DNA of 64,000 nt from NCBI GenBank assembly GCA_027306505.1, contig DAHUZP010000026.1:124001-188000 (forward strand), in the 5' to 3' direction. Below, one piece after another: positions 51,820-61,318 of this stretch (its first letter is position 1; every line of letters starts with the position of its first letter). Both the position numbers and the translations under genes were made by a program. Under the pieces are notes generated by a model that was given only the letters and a program-made list of their open reading frames with translations, did no database searches and was not told the origin of the DNA. Source of the stretch: Thermoplasmata archaeon. GTDB taxonomy: Archaea > Thermoplasmatota > Thermoplasmata > Lutacidiplasmatales > UBA184.

Positions 51820-53253
51820 CTACACGACCTCCTGCCCCGGCATGGGTGGGAGCAGTCCGTTCTTCATGAGCACTTGGGTGAGCTCCTTCGGCCGGGCCAT
51901 CCGTGCCTGGGCGAGCTGGAGGAACTCCTCCCGGGTGCGCTTCTTCCGCGCGATCCCGAGCTCCACCGCCTTGATGCCGACCGCGGCCGCGACCTCTGGG
52001 AAGACCCCCTCCTCCGCCATCGTCGGGAGCAGGTGGTCCTTCGTGAGCCCCTTCACCTTCGCATGTCGGGCGAGCTCCTGGGCCGCCTCCAGCGCGAGCA
52101 GGTCGGGGATACCCCGGGCGTGAGCGTCCAGGACGCCTCGGAAGACCGCGGGGAAGATGAGCGAGTTGTTCACCTGGTTCGGGAAGTCGCTGCGCCCGGT
52201 GGCCACGATCTCGGCCCCGGCCGCCTTCGCCACGTCGGGCCAGATCTCGGGGCTGGGGTTCGCGAGGGCGAAGACGATCGGCTTGGGGGCCATGCTCTGG
52301 ATCCACTCGGGCTTGATCATGCCCGGTTTGGGGGTGGACGCCGCGATGAGCACGTCCGCGCCCTGGAGCGCTTCCTTGAGGCCTCCGTGCGTGCGGGCCT
52401 CGTTGGTGGTCAGGGCGAGCTCGTACTTCCAGCGGTTCCGAAGCATGAGCTCGTCGATGTCCTCGCGCTCGGACTGCAGGATGCCCTTGTGGTCGACCAC
52501 GGTGAGGGCTCCCATGTCGCAGTTGAGCGCCTTGAGCAGGCGGGCGGTGGCCAGGTTGGCCGCCCCGGCTCCCAGGAGGACGATCCCGGTCTGCCAGATC
52601 TTCCGGCCGGTGAGCTCGAGGGCGTTCAGCAGCCCGGCGACGGTCGCGGCGGCCGTCCCCAGCTGATCGTCGTGCCAGACGGGGATGGAGAGGGAACGCT
52701 GGAGCTCGTCCAGGATGTGGAAGCACTTGGGGCTCGCGATGTCCTCCAGGTTGATCCCCCCCAGGGCAGGCTCCAGTCGCTGGGCCGTTTCGATGATGTC
52801 GTTCGGTTCCTTCGTGCGGATCGGGATCGGGAAGGCATCGACCCCTCCGAGGTACTTGAACAGCAAGGCCTTCCCTTCCATCACGGGAAGGGCGGCCTCC
52901 GGACCGATATCGCCCAGTCCCAGCACGCGCGAGCCATCGGTCACGATGGCGATCGTGTTCCAGCGACCGGTGAGCTCGAAGGAGAGCTCGGGGTCCCGGT
53001 GGATCTCCCGGGACACCTCGGCGATGCCCGGGGTGTACCAGTAGGAGAAGTCCTTGAGGGACCGGACCGGGACCTTGGGGATGACCTCGATCTTCCCGGC
53101 GAAGTACCGGGCGAGGTCCACCGCCCGCTCGGAGAGCCCCCGGGTCTCCTCCTCGGCCTCCCGGGCACGGGCCTCCTCGATCTCCTGATCGGACTTGCGC
53201 CCCTCCTCGACGCCCGGACGTGAGCGGGGAAGGACCTCCACCATCGCGGACAC
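51820..53253 (-). CDS. Malic enzyme (malate dehydrogenase, decarboxylating)
   Basis: 477 residues. Converts malate to pyruvate and CO2 with NAD(P)+. The N-terminal malic domain has FSYWYTPGIAEV (catalytic Tyr), GKALLFKYLGG (catalytic Lys) and WHDDQLGTAAATVAGLLNAL (metal site). The Rossmann half has LLGAGAANLATARLLKAL. LANPSPEI and GRSDFPNQVNNSLIFP complete the active site. About 40 charged residues precede the domain. CTTTAATC (53303-53310) is a plausible TATA box. This supplies pyruvate and reducing power. Confidence 0.93.
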   Translation of the reverse strand: MSAMVEVLPRSRPGVEEGRKSDQEIEEARAREAEEETRGLSERAVDLARYFAGKIEVIPKVPVRSLKDFSYWYTPGIAEVSREIHRDPELSFELTGRWNTIAIVTDGSRVLGLGDIGPEAALPVMEGKALLFKYLGGVDAFPIPIRTKEPNDIIETAQRLEPALGGINLEDIASPKCFHILDELQRSLSIPVWHDDQLGTAAATVAGLLNALELTGRKIWQTGIVLLGAGAANLATARLLKALNCDMGALTVVDHKGILQSEREDIDELMLRNRWKYELALTTNEARTHGGLKEALQGADVLIAASTPKPGMIKPEWIQSMAPKPIVFALANPSPEIWPDVAKAAGAEIVATGRSDFPNQVNNSLIFPAVFRGVLDAHARGIPDLLALEAAQELARHAKVKGLTKDHLLPTMAEEGVFPEVAAAVGIKAVELGIARKKRTREEFLQLAQARMARPKELTQVLMKNGLLPPMPGQEVV

Positions 53254-53371
53254 GACCCAGGCCCACGGGGGAGCCCGTCGCTAGGCATGGTCCCGGTGGG
53301 AGATTAAAGGCATTGTGCGCCCGGTTGGAGCCGGCGGCGGGCGTTCCTAGTCTTGAATAGGGCCATAGGCC

Positions 53372-54004
53372 ATGGCTATCCAGGGATCGATGACAGCGGA
53401 GATCACGCTTCCCGCTGCCTCTCCTCCCGCTTCTCTGGCCCTTCCTTTCACGGTCCGGGACGCCCGAAGGGAGCAGCTGCAGCGGGAGTACGAGGAGGCG
53501 GTCGCCCGCTTGCGTCGGGTGCGCCAGTACCGCTTCGTCATCTACGGCGAGATCCGCCGGTGCCTGAACGTCCTTGGCGACCTCGCGATCGACCTCGTGG
53601 GGGCGGACCGCTATGAGGCGCTCAAGCGGGAATGCGAGAGGCTCTCGCCCGACCCCACCGCCCCGGAGCCCGGGGAGGCCGAGGAACCTGCGATCGACCC
53701 CGCTCTCGCCTGGATGGAACCGGAGCCCGCGTCGGACCCCGCCGAGGCCCTTCCATCCCTCCCCCCCGCCCCGACCTCCGAGGAGACGAGCCACGCGGCC
53801 CGGACCCTGCGCGAGTGCCTGGAGTACCTCGATGCTGCGGACCGGTCCACCCCGGAGTTCCATCTCGCCATCCTCCAGGCGGAGGAGCGCCTGATGGAGC
53901 ACGAGCGCTCCTCTCGCCCGGCCCCCGCCGTGTCGGATCCGTCCGCCGGCGCGCCCGCGATCGAGCCCGCCCCGCCCGCGAGCTCCCCTCCGACCTCCAG
54001 TTGA
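53372..54004 (+). CDS. Coiled-coil hypothetical protein
   Basis: 210 residues, not recognised. Residues about 25-90 form a long charged helix (RREQLQREYEEAVARLRRVR, YRFVIYGEIRRCLNVLGDLA). An acidic Pro-rich linker follows, then a second helix (HAARTLRECLEYLDAADRST) and a disordered end. A TTGAATAG box at about 53353-53360 fits a start at the seventh residue (ATG 53390) better than at 53372. First of four close + strand genes. Confidence 0.55.
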   Translation: MAIQGSMTAEITLPAASPPASLALPFTVRDARREQLQREYEEAVARLRRVRQYRFVIYGEIRRCLNVLGDLAIDLVGADRYEALKRECERLSPDPTAPEPGEAEEPAIDPALAWMEPEPASDPAEALPSLPPAPTSEETSHAARTLRECLEYLDAADRSTPEFHLAILQAEERLMEHERSSRPAPAVSDPSAGAPAIEPAPPASSPPTSS

Positions 54005-54105
54005 TCGGGGGTCCCCCCGGAACGGCTGACCGCTTCCCGGCCGAGCCCCTCGATTTGAAGTCCTCAGGGGGTCCTCCCGGGCTCGGCCCCGAGCGGGGAC
54101 GAACG

Positions 54106-56076
54106 ATGCTGAGCCGCTCCCCCACCTATCTCCGTGACCCGATCTACGGGTTGGTCCCTCTCTCGCCGGGAGAGGCGGAGGTCCTGGGAACTCCCCTGCT
54201 GACCCGCCTCAAGGGCATCCGCCAGATGGGCTTCGCATGGGCGATATTTCCCGGGGCGAACCACACCCGGTTCGAGCACTCGGTCGGGGTGATGCACGCC
54301 GCCGGACTGCTGGTGCGGGACCTGCCCGGGTTCGACCCCCGCCAGGTCCAGATGGTCCGCCTTGCCGGCCTGCTCCACGACGTGGGCCACCCGCCCTTCT
54401 CCCACACCCTGGAGCTCGCGGCCCGTCTCTACGGGCGTGAGGTGCGCTCCCCGGAGCTCTCCGCGCTGGTCTCCCACGAGGCCGTTACCGAGCGACGGGT
54501 CGCGACCGACGAGGGGCTACGGGCGGTCCTGGAGCGGCACCGGGAGTTCGCAGGGATCGACCCCAAGGAGCTCGCCGCGCTCGCGGTGGGCCACCACCCG
54601 GACACGTCGATGAGCCTCATCGTCCACGGGGAGATCGATGCCGACCGTATCGACTACATCACCCGGGACAACCTGCATTGCGGGTTCCCCTCGGGCCTCG
54701 ACGTCCATCTCATCCCCTCCCTCTTCATCCGGCGGCCCAACGGCGAGATCGTCCTCAACTCCGAGCGGGCCTACTTCGCGGAGCAGCTCCTGCTCGCCCG
54801 TCACCACCTTCAGGTGAAGATTCACGACGAGCCGCGGGACCGTCTCGCGGACCTGCTCCTCGCCCGAGCGCTCCGGGCCTTCTTCGGACGGGCCGACCGC
54901 AGCCAGCGCAAGGGGTTCACCCGGGTCGTGGAACAGGCCGGGGACGCGGAGCTCATGGGCCTCCTGCGCGATGTCGCCCCGAAGGAGGTACGGGAGCTGG
55001 ACGAGCACCTCGCCGGGAGCGCGCCGTGGCGCCTCCTCTCCGAGATCGGCTTCTCGGGCATCTCGCCGCCCGCCCGCTACAGCGTGAGCCTCCTGCTCTC
55101 CGAGACGGACCGGGACCTTTCCTCCCGCCTCGCTTCTACGCTGGGCGAGTGGCTCCGCACCGACGTCATCGCGGACCTCTGGGGGGCGACGCCCCCTGGC
55201 GCCTCGCTCCGCACCGCGTCGCCCGACAGTCCGGAGCCCCCGGTCCCGCTCACCTCCCTCCCCCTGATCCGGGGGACCGTCGCCGCGACCCACCGCGCGA
55301 TCGGCGTTCGGGTGTACGTCCGGACGCGCGGTCCGCCCCCTCGCCTCTCCCTCCTGCCGGCCCAGGAACGGTATCGGGCCCGGGTCGACACCATGTTCGA
55401 CCGGGAGCGGGCGGAGCACCTAGTCCGCCGCCTCTCCCAGGAGGAGCAGAGCGACTTCATGGTCTCGCTGGAGCTCGAGTCCGCGCTGCTCTCCACGGTG
55501 CTCGACGCCCATTCCGACCGGGCCTTCTCCCCGGACGCGGCGCTCCTGGTCCTCTCCTGCCTCTTCGATTCCTTCGCGGGCCCGCCTCTCAAGGAGAGCC
55601 GGGTCTACCTCGATGGAGAGCGCGGCTTCTCCGAGCTCGCCCGTCAAACGCACCTCTCGCGCCGATGGGAGGCGGAGATGGGGACCCCCTACCCGTACTC
55701 GGTGCCCCCGGAACGATCGGAGCGAGGGGAGGGCGCCCCCCGCCCGGATGCGGCCCTGGAGGCTGACCTGGACCGCTTGGAGGCCTTCGGGCTCGTGGTC
55801 CGTCTCCCGCGTGAGGAGCGCCGGGGCCGGCACTTCGCCTCCCAGGAGCGCTACGCGCTCTCGGGCTGGGGGAGGGGCCTCGTGCGCCTCCTGCTCTCCC
55901 GGGACGAGCGCCTCGCGAAGGTGCAGGCGGGCGTGGTCCGGGACCTGAGGGACCTCGTGGAGGAGCACGAGGACGCCTTCCGCGCGTTCTTCGGCCTGGT
56001 GGGCCGATCGGGGGTCGAGGCTCGGAAGGCCCGGAGGGGTCGAAGGGAGGACCTGCCCCTACAGGTCAGCCGCTGA
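54106..56076 (+). CDS. HD superfamily phosphohydrolase (dNTPase/SAMHD1-like), extended
   Basis: 656 residues. HD metal residues: TRFEHSVGVMH (His 58), LLHDVGHPPFSH (His 91, Asp 92) and DADRIDYITRD (Asp 183), with GHHPDTSM between. These match YdhJ/YfbR-type HD hydrolases related to SAMHD1, which act on dNTPs or cyclic nucleotides. The DRIDYI element and the N-terminal DPIYGLVPLSPGEAEVL segment are typical. The family is usually about 400-450 residues; here a 200-residue C-terminal helical part with a winged-helix look (LDRLEAFGLVVRLPREERRG) is added. The alpha/beta hydrolase starts 19 bp later. Confidence 0.85.
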   Translation: MLSRSPTYLRDPIYGLVPLSPGEAEVLGTPLLTRLKGIRQMGFAWAIFPGANHTRFEHSVGVMHAAGLLVRDLPGFDPRQVQMVRLAGLLHDVGHPPFSHTLELAARLYGREVRSPELSALVSHEAVTERRVATDEGLRAVLERHREFAGIDPKELAALAVGHHPDTSMSLIVHGEIDADRIDYITRDNLHCGFPSGLDVHLIPSLFIRRPNGEIVLNSERAYFAEQLLLARHHLQVKIHDEPRDRLADLLLARALRAFFGRADRSQRKGFTRVVEQAGDAELMGLLRDVAPKEVRELDEHLAGSAPWRLLSEIGFSGISPPARYSVSLLLSETDRDLSSRLASTLGEWLRTDVIADLWGATPPGASLRTASPDSPEPPVPLTSLPLIRGTVAATHRAIGVRVYVRTRGPPPRLSLLPAQERYRARVDTMFDRERAEHLVRRLSQEEQSDFMVSLELESALLSTVLDAHSDRAFSPDAALLVLSCLFDSFAGPPLKESRVYLDGERGFSELARQTHLSRRWEAEMGTPYPYSVPPERSERGEGAPRPDAALEADLDRLEAFGLVVRLPREERRGRHFASQERYALSGWGRGLVRLLLSRDERLAKVQAGVVRDLRDLVEEHEDAFRAFFGLVGRSGVEARKARRGRREDLPLQVSR

Positions 56077-56094
56077 GCCTCGCCTCCCAGAAGG

Positions 56095-57042
56095 GTGCCT
56101 CTAAGTGGGAGGGTGGACTGGGGAGGGGTCGTGGAGTTCGCCTCGGAAGGAGCGTCTCCCGCCGACCGGACCCGGGAGATCAACGGCCAGCCCTCCCATT
56201 TCCTGGAGGAGGGCGCGGGACCGACCCTCTTCTTCGTCCACGACTGGCTCGGCACCGCGGTCAGCTTCGCCGCGCTCGTCCAGGAGCTGGGCCCCCGGTA
56301 CCGGCGCATCCGGGTGGACCTCCCCGGCTTCGGTGGGACCCCCACCCCGGAGGACTGGGACCATACGCTGGGCTCCTACGCGGCCTTCCTCAACGCCTCG
56401 CTCCGCGAGACCGCGAGCCGTGAGGCGACCCTCGTAGGCCACGGCTTCGGTACGCTGGTCACCCTGCGGGCGCTCGCGGACGATGGGGGAGAAGCTTCCC
56501 GTCGGGTCTCCCGCCTCATCCTCCTCAACGGCCCGCTCTACGACGAGGCCCCGAAGGGGGTCTTCTCCTTCCTGAGGAAGGGGCCCTTCGAACCGCTCCT
56601 CACCTCTCCTCCCCACGACCTCTCGACCTACCGACGTCGCATGCTCCGCCTCTTCGGTGACCCCACGTACTTCGACGAGGCCTTCGTGGAGGAGGCCTAC
56701 GAGCGCTGGAGGCCCAGCGGCCCCGCTACCCTGCGCTCCCTCGCCGAGCACCTGCCGCAGCTGCGGGAGTCGCTGCCGCGCCTGCGCGGGGTGCTGCAGC
56801 ACTGGACCGGTCCCGTGCACCTCCTCTGGGGAGAGGAGGACCCCTTCGCGGGGGCGGAGCCGGCCCACCGCTTCCACAAGGAGGTCCGACGGGCGAAGGT
56901 GCTGATCTTCCCCGAGGTGGGCTACCTGCCCCACGTCGAGGCCCCGAAGGCCGTCGCGAACCAGATCCGCAAGGTGGTGCGGGTCTCGAAGGTCCCCTCG
57001 CTGTCCCCGGCGCCCTCGAAGGCCCCCGCGTCGACCGTTTGA
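56095..57042 (+). CDS. Alpha/beta hydrolase-fold protein lacking the nucleophile serine
   Basis: 315 residues. The fold is unambiguous: FFVHDWLGTAVSFAALVQEL (oxyanion region), RVDLPGFGGTPTPEDWDHTL, the cap, LLWGEEDPFAG (acid) and EVGYLPHVEAP (histidine). The nucleophile elbow reads GHGFG (115-119) instead of G-x-S-x-G, so Ser is replaced by Gly 117 (GGC, one base from AGC). Either the protein is a non-catalytic binding relative or it uses another mechanism. Start GTG at 56095 or GTG 56113. Next gene starts 10 bp after the stop. Confidence 0.82.
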   Translation: MPLSGRVDWGGVVEFASEGASPADRTREINGQPSHFLEEGAGPTLFFVHDWLGTAVSFAALVQELGPRYRRIRVDLPGFGGTPTPEDWDHTLGSYAAFLNASLRETASREATLVGHGFGTLVTLRALADDGGEASRRVSRLILLNGPLYDEAPKGVFSFLRKGPFEPLLTSPPHDLSTYRRRMLRLFGDPTYFDEAFVEEAYERWRPSGPATLRSLAEHLPQLRESLPRLRGVLQHWTGPVHLLWGEEDPFAGAEPAHRFHKEVRRAKVLIFPEVGYLPHVEAPKAVANQIRKVVRVSKVPSLSPAPSKAPASTV

Positions 57043-57052
57043 CGGGAGCCCC

Positions 57053-57832
57053 ATGCCCGAGTTCGACCTCGTCGCCCCGGTCTACGACGAGACGCGTCGT
57101 CCCCCCCAAGGGCTCGAGCTGAGCGCCGTCATGAGGGCCCTTCTCGGGGCGCGCAACGTGCTGGAAGGGGGCATCGGGACCGGTCGCTACGCTCGGCCCC
57201 TCGAGGACCGGGGGGTCCGCGTGACGGGGGTGGACCTCTCCCGGGGGATGATGCTGCGTGCGCGGGAGAAGGGCCTCGCGAGGCTCGTGCAGGGGGACCT
57301 CCTCCATCTCCCGTTCCATGACGCGAGCTTCGACGCGGCCCTCTTGGTCCACGTGCTCCAGCTGGTCCCCTCTCCCGAGGACATCCTCGCTGAGCTCGCC
57401 CGCGTCGCGAGCCTTCGGGTCGTCGCCCAGCTGCCGGAGCCTCACCAGGGGGGCTCCTCCCGACGGGGCAACCTCCGACGGCGCTACCTCGAGATCGCTT
57501 CCGAGATGGGTTGGAGCGCACCGTCCCCCCCCCGCTACTGGGGCAACTCCGAGCGCGTGCTCGCCCTCGCCCCACCGGATCGGATCGAGGAGGCCGAGGT
57601 GAGCCAGCCACTGGACACCGACCCCGAGCGGGTCTGGACGGACCTGCGGAGCTTCGGCGGGCTCATCGTCATCCCTCCCGAGGTCCACCAGCGCGTCGTC
57701 GCGCGCCTGCGCGAGGAGGTGGGGCCGAGAGAGGTCCCGCCCGGGCCCCGCCATCGCTCCCTTCGGTTCGCCGTCTGGGACGCGGGAGCGCTCCGCGAGG
57801 TCCTCCGAGCGAAAGCACGCCCCGCCCGCTAA
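57053..57832 (+). CDS. SAM-dependent methyltransferase (class I)
   Basis: 259 residues. FDLVAPVYDETRRPP is the usual N-terminal contact of UbiE-like methyltransferases. Motif I is VLEGGIGTGRYARPL, motif II VTGVDLSRGMMLRAR, motif III QGDLLHLPF, motif IV FDAALLVHVLQLVPSPEDIL. The substrate domain at the C-terminus is unusual: EPHQGGSSRRGNLRRRYLEI. Substrate unknown. It follows the hydrolase by 10 bp and is convergent with the aminopeptidase gene (48 bp). Confidence 0.87.
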   Translation: MPEFDLVAPVYDETRRPPQGLELSAVMRALLGARNVLEGGIGTGRYARPLEDRGVRVTGVDLSRGMMLRAREKGLARLVQGDLLHLPFHDASFDAALLVHVLQLVPSPEDILAELARVASLRVVAQLPEPHQGGSSRRGNLRRRYLEIASEMGWSAPSPPRYWGNSERVLALAPPDRIEEAEVSQPLDTDPERVWTDLRSFGGLIVIPPEVHQRVVARLREEVGPREVPPGPRHRSLRFAVWDAGALREVLRAKARPAR

Positions 57833-57880
57833 CGAGGGACGCGGCCCCGGGGGCGGGGCCGAGGCCACCCTGGGGCCGGT

Positions 57881-60307
57881 TCAGAGGTCCTTCGGGAAGC
57901 GCTGGCGCAGACCGGAGTAGATCCGGAGCAGGTCCAGGCCCTTGATGAGACCGGATCTCCCCTCTCCGACGTCCAGGGAGCGGAAGTAGTCCCCCAGCTC
58001 CTCCTCCCGTCCCAGCCCGAGGTAGGGGACGGACCACTGCAGTATCAGCGGGACGACGCCGGTCGCCGCGAAGTTCTGCAGGAGGATCGGCAGGAACTGC
58101 TGGAGCCCGATCCACATCACACGGTGGGCGTGGGGGTTCGCGATCATGGCGACGAAGATCTCGAGACCGGTGGTCGGCGTGACCTCCCCGCCGAAGGGGA
58201 GGGCCAGTGCACGTCGCAGAGCTTCCGGGTCCCGGAAGCTCCCGAGGGCCCTCGCGAGACGCCCCTTCTCCTCGTCGGTCTTCGAGCTCCGCATCTTGGC
58301 GAGGACCTCGTCGAACACCGGGTCGCCCTTCTCCTGGACATAGGCGACCGCGATCGCTCCGAGGAGGGAGGGGTCCTCCTTCTCCCAATTGGAGAAACGC
58401 GTGGCGAGCGAGGCGGAGAAGGACGGGTCGAGCAGCACGCGGATCCCGCTGATGCGTTGGCGAAGCACCGCGTCGCGCGCGGCCTCCCCCTTGCGAGGAT
58501 GAAGGCCCAGCCGTTCGCTCTGCGCCCGGACCGTCTCGGTGATCGCCCGAACGTAGGCCGGGTGGTCGAGGAGGACGGGGAGCACGGTCGTGGTCTCGCT
58601 CAGGAGTTCGACGAGGACCAGGTAGTCGGTCTCCTGGGCTGCAGCACGGACGAGCTCCAGGTAGGACCCCGCCGACTCCTCTCCGGCGAGCAGGAAGGCG
58701 AAGGTGTCCTGCAGGAGCCCCCATCGGTCCCAGGAGGAGAGCTCAGGGAAGCGCCGACGGAGCGATGCTCCGAGCTCTCCCACGTAGCGGACCCGCGCGA
58801 AACTGCTCCGCCCGTGGCCCACGACCACCGAGTTCAGGTCACGGACCGGTAGATGGACCCGCTCGCCCTTCAGCAGGTGCTCTGTGGCCGACCCGTCGGC
58901 GAGGATGTTCATCGGCACCTGCCAGAGCTGCGGCCGGGCGGCGGAGTCCCCTCCGTTCTCCTCCGGGACCAAGAGGAACCTCTCCTGCTCCAGGGTGAGC
59001 TGGGCGTCCGCGTAGGAGGCCCGCAGCGCGGGATAGCCCGGGCGGTTGAGCCAGTCCCCGAGGATCTCGGAGACCGGGAGCTTCGCCTCCTCGTTCAGGG
59101 CGGCCCACAGGTCCTCGCCGCGCGCGTTCCCGTAGGCAAAGCGCTTGAGGTACCGGGCGACCCCGGCCCGGAAGACCTCCTCCCCCAGGAAGGCCTCCAT
59201 CATCCGGAGGACGCTGCCCCCCTTCGAGTAGCTGATCTCGTCGAAGATGCCGTGGATCTGGTTCGGGTCCTCCACCGGGACGTTGACGGGGTGGGAGTGC
59301 GGGAGGGCGTCCCAGAGCTGGGCGTTGGACGTCTCCAGCGCGAAGTCGCTCCAGACCTGCCAGTCGGGGTAGAGGTGGTTCGAGGCCTTGTAGTCCATGA
59401 AGGTCGCGAAGCTCTCGTTGAGCCAGAGGTCGTTCCACCAGGACATGGTCACGAGGTCCCCGAACCACTGGTGGGCGATCTCGTGGGCCATGACGCTCAG
59501 CACCTGGCGCTTCGTGCTTTGGCTCGCATCCGGACCGACGAGCAGCAAGCGCTCCCGGAACGAGATCGCGCCCCAGTTCTCCATCCCGCCCACGGCGGTG
59601 TTGGGCACGGCGATCAGGTGGAGCTTCGGCAAGGGAAAGGGTAGGCCGAAGTAGTCTCCGAAGAAGTCGAGGATCTTCCCTGCGTGTTCGAGCGCAAACT
59701 CGGACTGGTCCCCCCGGCCCGGAGGCGTCGCGACGATGATCTCCACCGCACCGTGCTTGCGCCGTCGCTCCTCGAAGGTCCCGATCCCCAGGAAGAGGAG
59801 ATAGGTCGCCATCCGCGGCGTGGGCTCGAAGACATGGTGCTCGCGCGCTCCCTCCTTGGTCCGGCTCTTCGCCGGGGTGTTGAAGATGACCTGCAGCCCC
59901 TCGTCCGTCACGACCTCGACCCGGAAGACCGCCCGCTGGGCGGGGTGGTCGACGCACGGGAGCACGCGCCGGGCCCCGAGCGGCTCGAGCTGGGTCACGA
60001 TCGCGTGCTGGGGTCCGTAATCGCTCCGGTAGATCCCGGCGAGGGCGTTCTCCGGGACCTCCCCATGGAAGGCGACCTCCACCACGGCCGCTCCCTTCGG
60101 AACGCCCTCGATCTGGAGCTCCTCCTTCTCGGGGACGAGCCGATGCGCGCGCTCGGCCCCTTCCTGGGAGATGCGGTCGATGTGAAGCCCGAGCGAGTTG
60201 AGGACCAGGGGCCCTCCATCGTGCTGCAGGTGGACCCGGACCGTGCCCGAATAGGTGAGCTTCGCATGATGAACGTCGAGACGGACGTCGTACGCTTCGA
60301 TCTTCAC
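57881..60307 (-). CDS. M1 family aminopeptidase (tricorn-interacting-factor F2/F3 type)
   Basis: 808 residues from the GTG before KIEAYDVRLDVHHAKLTYSG, which aligns by eye with the start of Thermoplasma factor F3; an ATG at 60427 would add 40 polar residues and overlap the upstream gene. GGMENWGAISF is the exopeptidase anchor. HEIAHQWFGDLVTMSWWNDL and the downstream LNESFATFMDY bind zinc and supply the catalytic Glu. An ERAP-like helical C-terminal domain of about 350 residues follows. It trims peptides released by the proteasome/tricorn. It lies downstream of the GNAT fusion on the same strand. Confidence 0.92.
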   Translation of the reverse strand: MKIEAYDVRLDVHHAKLTYSGTVRVHLQHDGGPLVLNSLGLHIDRISQEGAERAHRLVPEKEELQIEGVPKGAAVVEVAFHGEVPENALAGIYRSDYGPQHAIVTQLEPLGARRVLPCVDHPAQRAVFRVEVVTDEGLQVIFNTPAKSRTKEGAREHHVFEPTPRMATYLLFLGIGTFEERRRKHGAVEIIVATPPGRGDQSEFALEHAGKILDFFGDYFGLPFPLPKLHLIAVPNTAVGGMENWGAISFRERLLLVGPDASQSTKRQVLSVMAHEIAHQWFGDLVTMSWWNDLWLNESFATFMDYKASNHLYPDWQVWSDFALETSNAQLWDALPHSHPVNVPVEDPNQIHGIFDEISYSKGGSVLRMMEAFLGEEVFRAGVARYLKRFAYGNARGEDLWAALNEEAKLPVSEILGDWLNRPGYPALRASYADAQLTLEQERFLLVPEENGGDSAARPQLWQVPMNILADGSATEHLLKGERVHLPVRDLNSVVVGHGRSSFARVRYVGELGASLRRRFPELSSWDRWGLLQDTFAFLLAGEESAGSYLELVRAAAQETDYLVLVELLSETTTVLPVLLDHPAYVRAITETVRAQSERLGLHPRKGEAARDAVLRQRISGIRVLLDPSFSASLATRFSNWEKEDPSLLGAIAVAYVQEKGDPVFDEVLAKMRSSKTDEEKGRLARALGSFRDPEALRRALALPFGGEVTPTTGLEIFVAMIANPHAHRVMWIGLQQFLPILLQNFAATGVVPLILQWSVPYLGLGREEELGDYFRSLDVGEGRSGLIKGLDLLRIYSGLRQRFPKDL

Positions 60308-60371
60308 GTCGAAGGGGACGATGCCCCCCTCCTCTTGAGCTTGGCTCCCCTCAGGCGCGGTGTCCGTGCGT

Positions 60372-61199
60372 TCAGACCGGCGGGACGAGCCCGGATCCCA
60401 GGCGCTTGCGGAGCGTGAGCGAGGCATCGCTGAAGCCCTCCCGCGTGAGGAAGCTCCGGCTCGCCTCCCGGTGCAGACCGATCACGGTGGAGAGGTGGGT
60501 CACCCCTTCCCTTCGGGCCCAGCGTTCGACGTACTCGAGGAGTCGGTGACCGACGCCCTTGGTGCGGAACTTCTCCTCGACCACCAGGTCCTCGACGTGG
60601 CCTCGCCTTCCGAAGCGCATCGTCGGGTAGGTCGTGGCCGCGGCGAACCCGATCACCCGTCCGCCCGTCTCCGCGAGGAAGAGCCCCGCGTCCGGGTCGC
60701 CCAGGAACTGCCGGTAGGAGGCCCGGGCCTGCGCCTCGGTGAACCCGGTGGGAGGGGAGCCGCCCTCGAACTGCAGCTCCAAGAGCGCAAGGACCGCGGG
60801 CTCGTCGGCGGTGGTCGCAGGTCGGAGGAGGATGTGCACGTCGTCCCCGACGACCGCCGCCTCGCTAGGGGCGACGGGGGCGCGCAGATCGTCCAGGACC
60901 TCGAAGGTCGTGCGTCGAAGGTCCGCCGCCTTGCCGAACTTCTGGTCGTGCTGGGCCGCGAGCCGCATGGCGGCCGGGCTTTGTCGATAGGATTGGAGCG
61001 CTTCCGCGCTCTCGAGGTCGTACACGGTCCAGTACCGATGGGTCTCCTCCCCATCGACCAGCCGCAGGCGTCGGGCGTGTCGGAAACCCCGTTCCGCGAG
61101 CACCTCGGGTACGTGGACCTCCCGATGCCAATGGTCCCACTCGGCCTCCCGATCCGGGACGACCTCGGTCCTCACTAGGTAGACGACGCCCTTGGGCAC
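60372..61199 (-). CDS. Fusion of dimeric alpha-beta barrel (EthD/DUF-like) and GNAT acetyltransferase
   Basis: 275 residues. Residues 1-100 look like a ferredoxin-fold barrel of the ABM/EthD/NIPSNAP type (VVYLVRTEVVPDREAEWDHW, VHVPEVLAERGFRHARRLRL, YWTVYDLESAEALQSYRQSP). Residues about 120-275 are GNAT: ILLRPATTADEPAVLALLEL, VEDLVVEEKFRTKGVGHRLL (motif A, R-x-K-G-V-G) and GLHREASRSFLTREGFSDAS. Both halves are complete, so this is a true fusion rather than read-through. GTG start; divergent from the Nudix gene. Function unknown. Confidence 0.78.
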   Translation of the reverse strand: MPKGVVYLVRTEVVPDREAEWDHWHREVHVPEVLAERGFRHARRLRLVDGEETHRYWTVYDLESAEALQSYRQSPAAMRLAAQHDQKFGKAADLRRTTFEVLDDLRAPVAPSEAAVVGDDVHILLRPATTADEPAVLALLELQFEGGSPPTGFTEAQARASYRQFLGDPDAGLFLAETGGRVIGFAAATTYPTMRFGRRGHVEDLVVEEKFRTKGVGHRLLEYVERWARREGVTHLSTVIGLHREASRSFLTREGFSDASLTLRKRLGSGLVPPV

Positions 61200-61318
61200 G
61201 AAAGGCGGGACACCCTACCCCCTCATGTTCCTTTCCGCCCCCCGGGGGGTGCGGTGGGAGGCGACCGCGCTGACCGAAGGCAGATGTCCTCCGGGGCGAT
61301 GGGGCGTCGGGAGCCCCC

